Numbered from the stretch's first letter, positions 36,280 through 44,282 are shown. The stretch: 64,000 bases of DNA from Polaribacter aquimarinus (GCF_003129485.1 NZ_QFFG01000003.1:372001-436000), one strand, 5' to 3'. The notes: generated from the letters alone by a model not told the origin. Numbers and translations are program-made.

Positions 36280-37710
36280 TTATTTTAAATAATCTAAAAC
36301 TGCATTTTTTCTAGAAGTTACATGATTTTTCAACTGACTTACGGCAGATTGAAAATCAGAACTATTATTTAAGAATGAATATCCTGAAAGTTCGGAAGTA
36401 GCGTATTGCTCAATTAAAGAAGCATAATTCGTATATAAATCTTGAATAGTATTATCTTTAAAAGCATTATTAATTACTTCTTCTACATAAGTATTGTATT
36501 TGGCTTTATATATATCATCTTGATATAAATAACCTATTAAAGGCCATTCTGTAGTATTTAACCCTGAAAAATCTAATGGTAAAGAACCACCTCTTTTACC
36601 TGTCTGTAAAGCTTCATTATTATCCCAAGGAATCCATGTTAATTTATCATTATCAGGATTATTGTATAAATAATAATTATGTGTCATTCTTCCATAAGTA
36701 TCCCAGTTTTGGATAACAGTATTTACTGCCAAGTATTTTAAAAATACATCTGTATCAAAAACAGCTTCTAAATCTGCTCTCCAACTAGCAGGATCTGTAG
36801 TCCTTTTAGAATCATGGATAATGTTTAACAAATTAGAAACATCTGTAAAATTTGCTTCATCTTCATTTGTTTTTTTCTCATACTCATCTTGGTCAAAAGT
36901 TCCTAATGCAAAAGATGCAGCATCACCATCTGGTTTATATAAATTACCATTATCACTAGAAAATTGAGTATCTAACACACTGCCGTCTACTTCTTCTACA
37001 AGCGTGTATAATCCGAAATATTTTGGGCCATCACCATAATCTATATAAAGTGTATAGAATGCTGCATGAGAAGCGGCTAAACCTGAATTTCTAAATATAT
37101 CTGTCGCTACTTTTTCTCTTAAAAAAGATTTATCTTCATAATTGTTTTTTAGGCTAAATTTTTTAAATCCGTAGAAACGTTGATTTTTAATTTGAGGATA
37201 ATTATCTTCAAATTCATCAAAATCCATTTTAAATGACAATTTTAGAATTCCATTTCTCCAACTTGATTGTAAACTCGAATTTCCTTTAAATCGTAAACCA
37301 ACTCTATACCATTGTTTTCCATTATAAAATACTTCTCCGGGAACAAAAATTGGGTCTTCATTAGTAGTTATTAAACCACCACCTTGTCCTCCTCCACTAC
37401 TAGCTCCAAAGACACCATAAGTGTTCGTCATATCATCTAACATACTCTGCCATCTTTCTTTTGTAATCACAAAATCTAATCTTTTTACAGTATTGTCTTG
37501 AAAGACTTCCTCAAAATTTGGATCAGCATCTTTACTATGTGAGGTGGTTGTCCAGTCTGTTGCTTCAAAACTTGTATCATCATCTTTAACAACCACATCA
37601 TCTACTAATTCTTCTTGTTCTTCTAGCACCTCTGAAACTTCATCTTTAGAGCAAGAAAATACGTTAAAGATAACAACTGAGGCTAATAGTATTCTTATAA
37701 AATTTTTCAT
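36280..37710 (-). CDS. CotH-family kinase-like lipoprotein
   Basis: 476 aa. Lipobox VIFNVFSCS, then an acidic linker (EVLEEQEELVDDVVVKDDD). The CotH region includes VGLRFKGNSSL, RFYGFKKFSLKNNYEDKSFLREKVATDIFRNSG, YFGLYTLVEEVDGSVL and the metal/ATP motif WIPWDNNEAL near residues 350-360. Bacillus CotH phosphorylates secreted coat proteins on Ser using ATP. A lipoprotein version would act outside the inner membrane, where the ATP source is unclear. It is first gene behind the element at 37753-37780. Confidence 0.9.
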   Translation of the reverse strand: MKNFIRILLASVVIFNVFSCSKDEVSEVLEEQEELVDDVVVKDDDTSFEATDWTTTSHSKDADPNFEEVFQDNTVKRLDFVITKERWQSMLDDMTNTYGVFGASSGGGQGGGLITTNEDPIFVPGEVFYNGKQWYRVGLRFKGNSSLQSSWRNGILKLSFKMDFDEFEDNYPQIKNQRFYGFKKFSLKNNYEDKSFLREKVATDIFRNSGLAASHAAFYTLYIDYGDGPKYFGLYTLVEEVDGSVLDTQFSSDNGNLYKPDGDAASFALGTFDQDEYEKKTNEDEANFTDVSNLLNIIHDSKRTTDPASWRADLEAVFDTDVFLKYLAVNTVIQNWDTYGRMTHNYYLYNNPDNDKLTWIPWDNNEALQTGKRGGSLPLDFSGLNTTEWPLIGYLYQDDIYKAKYNTYVEEVINNAFKDNTIQDLYTNYASLIEQYATSELSGYSFLNNSSDFQSAVSQLKNHVTSRKNAVLDYLK

Positions 37711-37752
37711 ATTCGAATTATTTAATTGATTTAATTTTTAAGTTTATAATAG

Positions 37753-37780
37753 TTTAGATGCCACAGTTTTTAAAAACTTG
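37753..37780 (-). promoter_or_regulatory. ECF-type promoter element 2 (CotH-YHYH/EF-hand unit)
   Basis: CAAGTTTT (37780-37773) and CATCTAAA (37760-37753) on the minus strand with 12 bases between, 43 bases before the CotH start. Sequence and spacing are identical to the other three elements. Confidence 0.8.
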
Positions 37781-37797
37781 TGTGCATTAACTTTACT

Positions 37798-37837
37798 TTA
37801 ACAAAAAAGTCCCACCAAATTAATGATGAGACTTTCT
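37798..37837 (-). terminator. Terminator of the YHYH-YwqK-SCO unit
   Basis: On the minus strand AAAGTCTCATCA pairs with TGGTGGGACTTT (two G-U wobbles), followed by a T-run. It lies 19 bases after the SCO stop and just upstream of ECF element 2. Confidence 0.75.
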
Positions 37838-37855
37838 TCCCCCTAAGTTAAACTT

Positions 37856-38503
37856 TTAACTTTCTTTTTTCAAGAGTTCTATATGACGTTTTAACCTTTG
37901 TACTTCTAATGATAAAGTCCCATTATATACTCCTCTAATTCTTCCTTTTTTGTCCACTAAAACAAAATTTTCTGTGTGAATAAATTCACTTTCATCTTTT
38001 GTCTTTTTAAAATCTTCATCAGCAAAATATGATGTTCTTGCGATATTGTAAATTTTATCTCTATCTCCAGTAACCAAATGCCATTTATTATCAACCGCAT
38101 TTTTTTCAGCTGCATATTCCTTAATTTTTCTAACTGTATCTACCCAAGGCATAACTGAATGTGATAATAACATAATATCATCATCATCTTTATAAATCTC
38201 TTGGATTTTACTCATATTTTTTGCCAAAACTGGACAAATACTTGGGCATGTTGTAAAGAAAAAATCAGCTATATATATTTTGCCTTCAAAATCTTTATTT
38301 GTAATTTTTTTTCCATTTTGATTGAAAAACTCAAACGGAGCTATCGTGTGAATTTTGCTATACTTTTTATCTGTTTTAGCAATCCATTCTGGTGTAAAGT
38401 CTTCTGAATTGTAAAAAGGGAGTGTTTTTGATCTATTAACCTCGTCAACTTTTTTACAAGAGCTACAGATAATGATTAATAAAAGTATCGTTTGTAGTTT
38501 CAT
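37856..38503 (-). CDS. SCO1/SenC-family copper chaperone-like lipoprotein
   Basis: 215 aa. A hydrophobic leader ending IICSSC suggests a lipoprotein. The thioredoxin fold carries FFFTTCPSICP with the copper-binding CxxxC at Cys86/Cys90, and IHTENFVLVDKKGRIRG provides the conserved His. Canonical SCO proteins deliver copper to cytochrome oxidase, but no oxidase gene is nearby; here the gene is third in the YHYH-YwqK-SCO unit. It may metallate or redox-treat a YHYH protein (inference). Confidence 0.92.
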   Translation of the reverse strand: MKLQTILLLIIICSSCKKVDEVNRSKTLPFYNSEDFTPEWIAKTDKKYSKIHTIAPFEFFNQNGKKITNKDFEGKIYIADFFFTTCPSICPVLAKNMSKIQEIYKDDDDIMLLSHSVMPWVDTVRKIKEYAAEKNAVDNKWHLVTGDRDKIYNIARTSYFADEDFKKTKDESEFIHTENFVLVDKKGRIRGVYNGTLSLEVQRLKRHIELLKKES

Positions 38504-38505
38504 TT

Positions 38506-39105
38506 TTATTCTTTATTTTCTGACAAAACACTCACACAGTTTTTCAAACCAATTAAACCGTGTCTTTCTCCATTAATAGTGTGAAAATTTGCACGGATTT
38601 TTCCATCTAATTTCCACATTTTTTGACTCCCCGATTCTTTTCCTTCTATAAAATTAAAATGTTTAGCCAATTGCCCGTTATAATGCCAATCTTTAGTGTA
38701 GCCATTATAAACACCATTAGCATTGAACTGGTATTCAAACATTTGCTGACCGTCATTAAACCATCCTTTGTGATTTTTTACTTTAATTCCTTTTTTATAA
38801 TAACGTTCGAACCACCTGTTTCCTGTTGCATACCAACCAAAGAATTCACCTTGTCTTTTTCCTTGATAATACTCCGATTTTGTTTTTAAAACTCCATCAT
38901 CATAAAACTCTTTTACTATTCCAGAATATTGTTTTTTATCAAAAAATAGAATTCCATTTTTAATTTTAAAACTAGCATTATTTATATTCTTTTCAATGGA
39001 TGGGATTGTAATTTCATCCATTAAAATAGAAGTTTTATCTACCTTTATTTGATTACAATTGATAAAAAGTAAACAAAATATTATGCCAACCTTTAAATAT
39101 CTCAA
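38506..39105 (-). CDS. YwqK/MORN-repeat lipoprotein
   Basis: 199 aa. The leader ends CLLFINCN, a plausible lipobox. Repeated motifs of the MORN/YwqK type follow: GIVKEFYDDGVLKTKSEYYQGKRQGEFFGWYATGN (read in parts: FYDDGVLKTKSEYYQGKRQG, WYATGNRWFERYYKKG), WFNDGQQMFEYQF and WHYNGQLAKHFNFIEGKESG. Despite the database name antitoxin, no toxin partner is present, and such repeats usually serve as binding platforms. It lies 4 bases after the YHYH gene and 2 before SCO. Confidence 0.85.
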   Translation of the reverse strand: MRYLKVGIIFCLLFINCNQIKVDKTSILMDEITIPSIEKNINNASFKIKNGILFFDKKQYSGIVKEFYDDGVLKTKSEYYQGKRQGEFFGWYATGNRWFERYYKKGIKVKNHKGWFNDGQQMFEYQFNANGVYNGYTKDWHYNGQLAKHFNFIEGKESGSQKMWKLDGKIRANFHTINGERHGLIGLKNCVSVLSENKE

Positions 39106-39109
39106 AAGA

Positions 39110-39904
39110 CTATCTTGTTATGGTTCCTGCTGTTCCAAAAAAACCATTTCCATTTAAATACGGCGCATCTGCTGTAATATGATAATGGTAAATTCCCTTT
39201 GGAAAATCTGCTGTTGCAGAAGTATGTCCGTGATAATCATCTAAATCTGAAGACGTAAGTGTGCTTCCATTTTCTTCTGGTCCATATACAGGAAAACCAT
39301 CTGCTAATAAACCTAAAAAACCACTTTTACTAAACTGTGTTGTTAAATATGTTGGCTCTATATGGTAGTGATACAATGTTCCTGCTGGATGACCTAACCA
39401 TTGATCAAAAGAATTTATTTCATTAGTTAAATCTGCGCCACCTGCTGCGTATTGATTAAAAAACACTACTCCATTTCTGGATAATCCAATTGGTCCCATT
39501 GGAGTAGCGCTTTTATTAGTTGCTTCTTTAGGATTGAGTGTCATTGTAAAAGTCAAATTTTGCTCACCTATAGAATTAGGGTTTTTTCTCCAATTAGAAT
39601 TTGTACCATTATAAGCTTCATATAATGGATTAGAGGTATCCCAATAAGGACTGGTGTGATTTGGTGTTCCTTTACTAGTGAAAGTTACATTATTTCCAGT
39701 AACAGAATAAGAAACTCCATCTACATTATCAAAATAAGTTAAAATTGGGGTTATATCGTACGTAGTTGTTGTAGGATTAAAAGTATCATCGACTACCACA
39801 TCATCATCTTCTCCTGTAATTGATGATGATGAACTACAAGAATTCATTATAAAAGCAAGTAAAAAAAATAGAGCTGATGTTTTAAGGTATTGAGAATTTT
39901 TCAT
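39110..39904 (-). CDS. YHYH-domain lipoprotein
   Basis: 264 aa from the ATG at 39904; twelve upstream in-frame residues precede the signal and were dropped. Lipobox FIMNSCSSSSS. The YHYH domain has GHPAGTLYHYHIEPTYL, LLADGFPVYGP, DDYHGHTSATADFPKGIYHYHITADAPYL; two separate YHYH motifs suggest a His metal site. It is related to the other YHYH protein at 35176-36270 but lacks the EF hands and the His-rich leader. It is first gene behind element 39970-39997. Confidence 0.87.
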   Translation of the reverse strand: MKNSQYLKTSALFFLLAFIMNSCSSSSSITGEDDDVVVDDTFNPTTTTYDITPILTYFDNVDGVSYSVTGNNVTFTSKGTPNHTSPYWDTSNPLYEAYNGTNSNWRKNPNSIGEQNLTFTMTLNPKEATNKSATPMGPIGLSRNGVVFFNQYAAGGADLTNEINSFDQWLGHPAGTLYHYHIEPTYLTTQFSKSGFLGLLADGFPVYGPEENGSTLTSSDLDDYHGHTSATADFPKGIYHYHITADAPYLNGNGFFGTAGTITR

Positions 39905-39969
39905 CGTGTTTATAGAGTTTAATTTATTCTTTGACCTCATAAATTACTAATAGTTTGAGTCTATGTTTA

Positions 39970-39997
39970 TTTAGATGATTTTTTTAAAAAAAACTTG
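39970..39997 (-). promoter_or_regulatory. ECF-type promoter element 3 (YHYH-YwqK-SCO unit)
   Basis: CAAGTTTT (39997-39990) and CATCTAAA (39977-39970) on the minus strand, 12 bases apart, 66 bases before the YHYH lipoprotein start. Confidence 0.8.
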
Positions 39998-40013
39998 TTG
40001 TTTTATGTAATTT

Positions 40014-40499
40014 TTATCTTGGTGGACGATGTCTACCGTCTTCATGTGGAGGCATTCTTCTATCATTGGGAGGTCCTGGTTTACCTCCTCCTATAGCTTT
40101 TTTTATAATTTTATCAAATTTAATTGATTGTTCATTATTACATAAAGTTCTGACTATAGTAAAAAATCGAAATACTTCAGCTTCTTTTTTAGCTTGTAAA
40201 TTCCCGATTTGATTTATTAAGCTATCTACAGAAAAGTTAGTTTTTTGAAAAGAACTAAATAAAATATCTTTTCTTTGTCTTAATTCCTGATCGATTTCCA
40301 TCATGTTTTCCCTATGAATTTTATCGAACTCTATAAATTGATTTTTTTGTTTTTCAGAAAATCCTAATTCTTGAGTCAGAAAATTCCTTTTAGGGTGTAT
40401 ATCTCTTTTCTCGTGAGGCTTATTTATCAACATAAAAATTAAAGCTCCGTTTAAAAAGATTAAAGCTATTAATAAAATAGGAAGTAATTTTGATTTCAT
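40014..40499 (-). CDS. CpxP/Spy-like periplasmic protein (heavy-metal-sensor-like)
   Basis: 161 aa. One N-terminal membrane segment (LLPILLIALIFLNGALIFMLI) anchors an all-helical periplasmic domain: FLTQELGFSEKQKNQFIEFDKIHRENMMEIDQELRQRKD and an LxxLQ-like stretch. The pattern fits the Spy/CpxP/CnrX superfamily, whose members sense misfolding or metals and control stress sigma factors. The tail is rich in Pro, His and Arg (NDRRMPPHEDGRHRPPR). It directly follows the anti-sigma candidate (5 bases), as CnrX accompanies CnrY (comparison by inference). Confidence 0.82.
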   Translation of the reverse strand: MKSKLLPILLIALIFLNGALIFMLINKPHEKRDIHPKRNFLTQELGFSEKQKNQFIEFDKIHRENMMEIDQELRQRKDILFSSFQKTNFSVDSLINQIGNLQAKKEAEVFRFFTIVRTLCNNEQSIKFDKIIKKAIGGGKPGPPNDRRMPPHEDGRHRPPR

Positions 40500-40504
40500 A
40501 TTTT

Positions 40505-40822
40505 CTAATTTAAAAAAGAATTACTATTTGATTGTAAAGAATATTCTTGTGCAAATTCTTCTATAGTTGAACTTGAACTTGTTTCTGTATCTGAAAAAAC
40601 ATAAAAAACAGTAGCACAATTTATTAATAAAATTATACTTAAAGTAACTAACTGTAATTGAGGTGTAAACCAAGAAAAAATAGTTTGTTTTTCTACTTTT
40701 TCTGCATTCATTCTTTGTAAAACTTTATGTTTAAAAAAATGATTTACCTCTATCTTTTCTATGTTTTCTAATACTTTAAATGTATCTTGTATTTCTTTAT
40801 TGATGTGTTCTTTATTATTCAT
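40505..40822 (-). CDS. Putative single-pass anti-sigma factor
   Basis: 105 aa, not similar to a named family that I recognise. The N-terminal ~55 residues are cytoplasmic and helical (NKEHINKEIQDTFKVLENIEKIEV, HKVLQRMNAEKVE), then one membrane helix (LQLVTLSIILLINCATVFYVF) and a short Ser-rich outer tail. Topology, size and location just downstream of the sigma gene fit an anti-sigma factor. It has its own ECF-type element, so it would be induced by the sigma factor as negative feedback. Confidence 0.65.
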   Translation of the reverse strand: MNNKEHINKEIQDTFKVLENIEKIEVNHFFKHKVLQRMNAEKVEKQTIFSWFTPQLQLVTLSIILLINCATVFYVFSDTETSSSSTIEEFAQEYSLQSNSNSFLN

Positions 40823-40854
40823 TTTGATTTTATTACAAAATAATTTTATAATTA

Positions 40855-40882
40855 TTTAGATGCTTTATTTTTTAAAAACTTG
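40855..40882 (-). promoter_or_regulatory. ECF-type promoter element 4 (anti-sigma and CpxP/Spy-like unit)
   Basis: CAAGTTTT (40882-40875) and CATCTAAA (40862-40855) on the minus strand, 12 bases apart, 33 bases before the anti-sigma start and 41 bases after the sigma stop. The promoter thus lies between the sigma and anti-sigma genes. Confidence 0.8.
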
Positions 40883-40922
40883 CGTTAAATATTTTTTTTT
40901 CAATCTCACTAATTTTCTTACT

Positions 40923-41504
40923 TTAAAAAATATCTTTTTTATAAAAATTTTCTAATTTTTCTTGTAAATTTTTCTTTGCCCTAAACATTACCGATTCTAC
41001 AGAGGATAAACTTTTGCCAGTAATTTCTACAATTTCTTGGTAACTTTTGCCATCAATTTTAGCCAAAGTAAAAATTACTCTCTGACTTTCTGGCAAAGTA
41101 TTAATTGCCTTAAAAATAATTTCTGATTTTTCATTATTTTCTAATAAAATACCTGGGTGATTGAATTCGGTGAAATAACTTGTTTTATCAATTGGAATCT
41201 CATTTCCTAAAATAGTTTGCATAAATGCAAAACGTTTTTTGGTATTTTTCTTTCTAATAAACTCTAAACATTTATTAGTAGCTATTCGATATATCCAAGT
41301 TGATAATTTTGAGTTTCCTTTAAATTTAGCAATAGACTTAAAAACTTCCAAAAAAACTTCTTGCGCAACATCTTCAGCATCTTCTTTATTTGGAATAAAG
41401 GAAATACAAGTACCGAAAACTTTCTGCTGATAATCATCTAAAAGTTTACTAAATGCAGCTTGTTTTCCAGCCTGTAATTGCTTAATAAAATTGTCTTCTC
41501 TCAA
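40923..41504 (-). CDS. ECF RNA polymerase sigma factor
   Basis: About 193 aa. Region 2 is seen as FSKLLDDYQQKVFGTCISFI, EDAEDVAQEVFLEVFKSIAKFKGNSKLSTWIYRIATNKCLEFIRKK, and region 4 as LPESQRVIFTLAKIDGKSYQEIVEITGKSLSSVESVMFRAKKNLQEKL. No extra C-terminal domain. The frame stays open to a TTG at 41534, but that codon lies in the aqpZ terminator; the TTG at 41504 (REDNFIKQL) is preferred, with low certainty. I propose that this protein recognises the four CAAGTTTT-N12-CATCTAAA elements in the genes that follow. Confidence 0.88.
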   Translation of the reverse strand: MREDNFIKQLQAGKQAAFSKLLDDYQQKVFGTCISFIPNKEDAEDVAQEVFLEVFKSIAKFKGNSKLSTWIYRIATNKCLEFIRKKNTKKRFAFMQTILGNEIPIDKTSYFTEFNHPGILLENNEKSEIIFKAINTLPESQRVIFTLAKIDGKSYQEIVEITGKSLSSVESVMFRAKKNLQEKLENFYKKDIF

Positions 41505-41531
41505 TTGGTTGTTTTCAAAAAAGTAAACATA

Positions 41532-41568
41532 CAAAAAAACCAGAAGAACATTTCATTCTTCTGGTTTT
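41532..41568 (-). terminator. Terminator of aqpZ
   Basis: AAAACCAGAAGAA (41536-41548) pairs with TTCTTCTGGTTTT (41556-41568), loop of 7, followed on the minus strand by a T-run. It separates aqpZ from the sigma gene, whose 5' end lies against it. Confidence 0.85.
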
Positions 41569-41592
41569 GGACAGAGTTAGGGATTAATTTTT

Positions 41593-42279
41593 TTATTCTT
41601 TATCAAATAAAGTTTTATGTATTATTCCTGCCACAACTGCTCCTGCAATAGGGGCTACCCAAAACAACCAAGACTGTGTTAAATATTCGCCTCCTGCAAA
41701 AATTGCTTGACTCATAGAACGCGCTGGGTTAACAGAAGTGTTAGTGATTGGAATACTTATTAAGTGAATTAACGTTAAACCTAAACCAATTGCAATTGGT
41801 GCAAAACCCTTAGGTGCTCTTTCATTTGTACTACCTAAAATGATTAGTAAAAAGAACATTGTTAATAAAAATTCTGCTATAAATGCTGATTGCATAGTAT
41901 ATTTATCTGGAGATAATTCTCCATATCCATTTGCAGCAAAACCGCCAATAGATTCAAATCCTGATTTTCCTGAAACAATTAAATACAAAGCAGCAGCAGC
42001 TAAAATTGCACCTACTAATTGAGAAATAATATATGGAATTAATTCTTTGGCAGAAAATTTACCTCCAGCCCAAAGGCCAAAAGAAACTGCAGGGTTAAAA
42101 TGCCCACCAGATATATGTCCAACAGCATACGCCATTGTTAAAACGGTTAAACCAAAAGCTAGAGAAACTCCAACAAAACCAATACCTAATTCTGGAAAAC
42201 CAGCAGCAAAAATTGCACTACCACATCCTCCAAAAACTAACCAGAAGGTTCCGAATAATTCAGCAAAATATTTTTTCAT
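41593..42279 (-). CDS. aqpZ: Aquaporin Z-type water channel
   Basis: 228 aa with six membrane helices and the two half-helix NPA motifs, [11 protein letters not shown] and [10 protein letters not shown]. Position and residues around the second NPA (NPARS) fit the AqpZ water-selective subgroup. The N-terminus [24 protein letters not shown] is typical. It is transcribed toward the ECF sigma gene but ends at its own terminator. Upstream (42308-42335) there is a weak relative of the ECF elements, which I did not accept. Confidence 0.95.
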   Translation of the reverse strand: MKKYFAELFGTFWLVFGGCGSAIFAAGFPELGIGFVGVSLAFGLTVLTMAYAVGHISGGHFNPAVSFGLWAGGKFSAKELIPYIISQLVGAILAAAALYLIVSGKSGFESIGGFAANGYGELSPDKYTMQSAFIAEFLLTMFFLLIILGSTNERAPKGFAPIAIGLGLTLIHLISIPITNTSVNPARSMSQAIFAGGEYLTQSWLFWVAPIAGAVVAGIIHKTLFDKE

Positions 42280-42382
42280 AATGTAAAATGTTTAGTTGAT
42301 AACAATTTTTAGACACTCAATTTTTTAAAAAGTCACATTGTTAATATTTTACTCATTTTTTTATCTTAACAATAAGAATATG

Positions 42383-42390
42383 TATCTTTG
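42383..42390 (+). promoter_or_regulatory. -7 box upstream of the small Cys-rich protein gene
   Basis: TATCTTTG 17 bases before the ATG at 42408, matching the Bacteroidetes TAnnTTTG box. Confidence 0.5.
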
Positions 42391-42407
42391 TCATACAATC
42401 TTCGTTT

Positions 42408-42611
42408 ATGAAACTATTATTTTTAACTTTAGGTTTATTAGCTCTTGGCGTTGCTGGAATTGCAATTAAAATTTGGGCAAAAAAAGATGGTAAATTTGCA
42501 GGTACTTGTGCAAGCCAAAATCCAATGTTAAATGAAACTGGAGAATCTTGTGGTTTTTGTGGAAAAACACCTGATCAATTCGATTCTTGTTCAGAACCTC
42601 AACATAAATAA
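42408..42611 (+). CDS. Small Cys-rich membrane or secreted protein
   Basis: 67 aa. One N-terminal hydrophobic helix (LLFLTLGLLALGVAGIAIKIW) followed by a short exposed part with four cysteines: GTCASQNP, ESCGFCGKTP and FDSCSEP. The CxxC and outer Cys suggest metal or disulfide chemistry at the membrane. I recall similar short proteins in many flavobacteria, without a function. It is probably transcribed with the glycosyltransferase gene 12 bases on. Confidence 0.75.
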   Translation: MKLLFLTLGLLALGVAGIAIKIWAKKDGKFAGTCASQNPMLNETGESCGFCGKTPDQFDSCSEPQHK

Positions 42612-42623
42612 TCTTTCTTTTAA

Positions 42624-43727
42624 ATGATTTTATCTGTACTTTTCTACGCTTTTGTAGTATTTACAGTTATTCAAATTTTATATTATTTAGCTTTTTCTTC
42701 TTTCTTATTTGATAATCAAAAAAAGAAAAGAAAGAGAATGGAAATTCCTATTTCTGTAGTTATTTGCGCAAAAAATGAAGCCAGTAATTTACAAAAATTT
42801 CTACCTTTAATTATCAATCAAAAATATCCAGATTTTGAAATTGTTTTAATTAATGATGCTTCTTCAGATTCAACCTCAGAAGTAATGCAATCCTTCAAAA
42901 AAAAACACAATCATATTACTGTAATTGATGTTAAAAATATTGAAGCTTTTTGGGGAAACAAAAAATATGCTCTTACTTTAGGTATAAAAGCTGCAAAAAA
43001 CAAGCATTTATTATTCACAGATGCAGATTGTAAACCCGTTTCAAAAAATTGGATATCAGAAATGAGTCAGAACTTTTCTGACGAAAAAACCATAGTTTTA
43101 GGATACGGAAAATACAAAAAGGAAAAATTAATAGTCAATTTATTTGTTCGTTTTGAAACACTATTAACCGCTGTTCAGTATTTTAGTTATGCTAAGTTAG
43201 GTTCTCCTTACATGGGTGTAGGAAGAAATTTAGCCTATCACAAAAACGAGTTTTTTAACGTAAAAGGATTCATTAATCACATGCATATAAAATCGGGTGA
43301 TGATGATTTATTTATACAAGATGCTGCTATTAAAGAGAATACTGCAATTTGCACGAGAGCAGATAGTTTTACTGTATCTGAAGCTCCACAATCATTTACG
43401 CAATGGTTTCGTCAAAAAAGAAGACATATTTCTACAGCAAACCATTATAAAGTTAAACATAAAGTTCTTTTAGGTTTGTTTTTTGTTTCAAAAGTGTTTT
43501 TCTATGTCTTAGCTACTTCACTATTTTTCTTCTACTCATGGAAAACTATCTTTCCATTAGTGATAACTTATTATGTAATTCAATTTTTAGTAGTTGCTTT
43601 TTCAGCAAAAAAATTAAAAGAAGATCTAATCATTTATTTTTTACCTTTTTTAGAAATTGGATTACTGCTTTTTCAATTATCAATTTTTATCACTAATTTG
43701 TGGTCAAAACCAAATCATTGGAAATAG
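42624..43727 (+). CDS. Family 2 glycosyltransferase, membrane-bound
   Basis: 367 aa. One N-terminal membrane helix, then a GT-A domain: ISVVICAKNEASNLQKFLPLI, IVLINDASSDSTSEV, FTDADCKP (DxD-like) and QWFRQKRRHIST (QxxRW-type). Three or so C-terminal helices follow (FFVSKVFFYVLATSLFFFYSW, VITYYVIQFLVVAFSA). It probably uses a nucleotide sugar to extend a cell-surface polymer or lipid-linked glycan. It overlaps the next gene. Confidence 0.9.
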   Translation: MILSVLFYAFVVFTVIQILYYLAFSSFLFDNQKKKRKRMEIPISVVICAKNEASNLQKFLPLIINQKYPDFEIVLINDASSDSTSEVMQSFKKKHNHITVIDVKNIEAFWGNKKYALTLGIKAAKNKHLLFTDADCKPVSKNWISEMSQNFSDEKTIVLGYGKYKKEKLIVNLFVRFETLLTAVQYFSYAKLGSPYMGVGRNLAYHKNEFFNVKGFINHMHIKSGDDDLFIQDAAIKENTAICTRADSFTVSEAPQSFTQWFRQKRRHISTANHYKVKHKVLLGLFFVSKVFFYVLATSLFFFYSWKTIFPLVITYYVIQFLVVAFSAKKLKEDLIIYFLPFLEIGLLLFQLSIFITNLWSKPNHWK

Positions 43728-44281
43728 ATAAAAAAAAACTTAATATTCAAATTCTAAAAGCTAAAAATGGAAGTCAATCTGCTTTTAGTTTTTTATTAGA
43801 TGCATTTTGGAATGATGTGTATAATTATCAACTAAGAAAAACACAAAATGAAAACGATGCAGAAGACATAACCATCAGAACATTTTCTAAAGCTTTTGAT
43901 AAAATAGAAACTTATGATGACAAATATGTTTTTAAAACTTGGTTAATTACCATTTCTAAAAATTTACATATCGATTTATTACGTAAAAAAAACATTTCAA
44001 TAGCTACAGACACTTCTAAAGAACAGGAAAAAAGTGCATATTTAGTTGCTGATGAAAACCCCACTCCAGAAGATAAAATTATTACCGAACAAAATTTAGC
44101 CAAACTTTTAAAAGACATTAAACAACTAAAACCTAAATATCAAGAAATTATTCAATTACGTTATTTTCAAGAATTAAGTTATAAAGAAATTTCTGAACAA
44201 ATTAATGAATCTATGAACAACGTAAAAGTAAAGTTGTTACGAGCTAAAAAGTTGTTGGCAGAAATTATTAAAGATTCTTAA
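43700..44281 (+). CDS. Sigma-70-family (ECF-type) RNA polymerase sigma factor
   Basis: 193 aa from GTG; a TTG at 43718 would shorten it by six residues and leave a 10-base overlap with the glycosyltransferase gene. Region 2: ILKAKNGSQSAFSFLLDAFWNDVYNYQLRKT, ENDAEDITIRTFSKAFDKIETYDDKYVFKTWLITISKNLHIDLLRKK. Region 4: LKPKYQEIIQLRYFQELSYKEISEQINESMNNVKVKLLRAKKLL. No anti-sigma gene adjoins it; it is wedged between a glycosyltransferase and a transporter gene 1 base away. Confidence 0.9.
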   Translation: MVKTKSLEIDKKKLNIQILKAKNGSQSAFSFLLDAFWNDVYNYQLRKTQNENDAEDITIRTFSKAFDKIETYDDKYVFKTWLITISKNLHIDLLRKKNISIATDTSKEQEKSAYLVADENPTPEDKIITEQNLAKLLKDIKQLKPKYQEIIQLRYFQELSYKEISEQINESMNNVKVKLLRAKKLLAEIIKDS

Positions 44282-44282
44282 T

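Noticed and set aside
38506..39105. YwqK protein as a toxin-antitoxin antitoxin
   Set aside because: The name comes from database labels. No toxin-like neighbour is present and the protein is an apparent lipoprotein with MORN-type repeats.
42308..42335. A fifth ECF-like element upstream of aqpZ
   Set aside because: The -10 box has one mismatch (GTCTAAA) at the correct distance, but the upstream box matches only 4 of 8 bases, mostly T-run. Too weak in AT-rich DNA.
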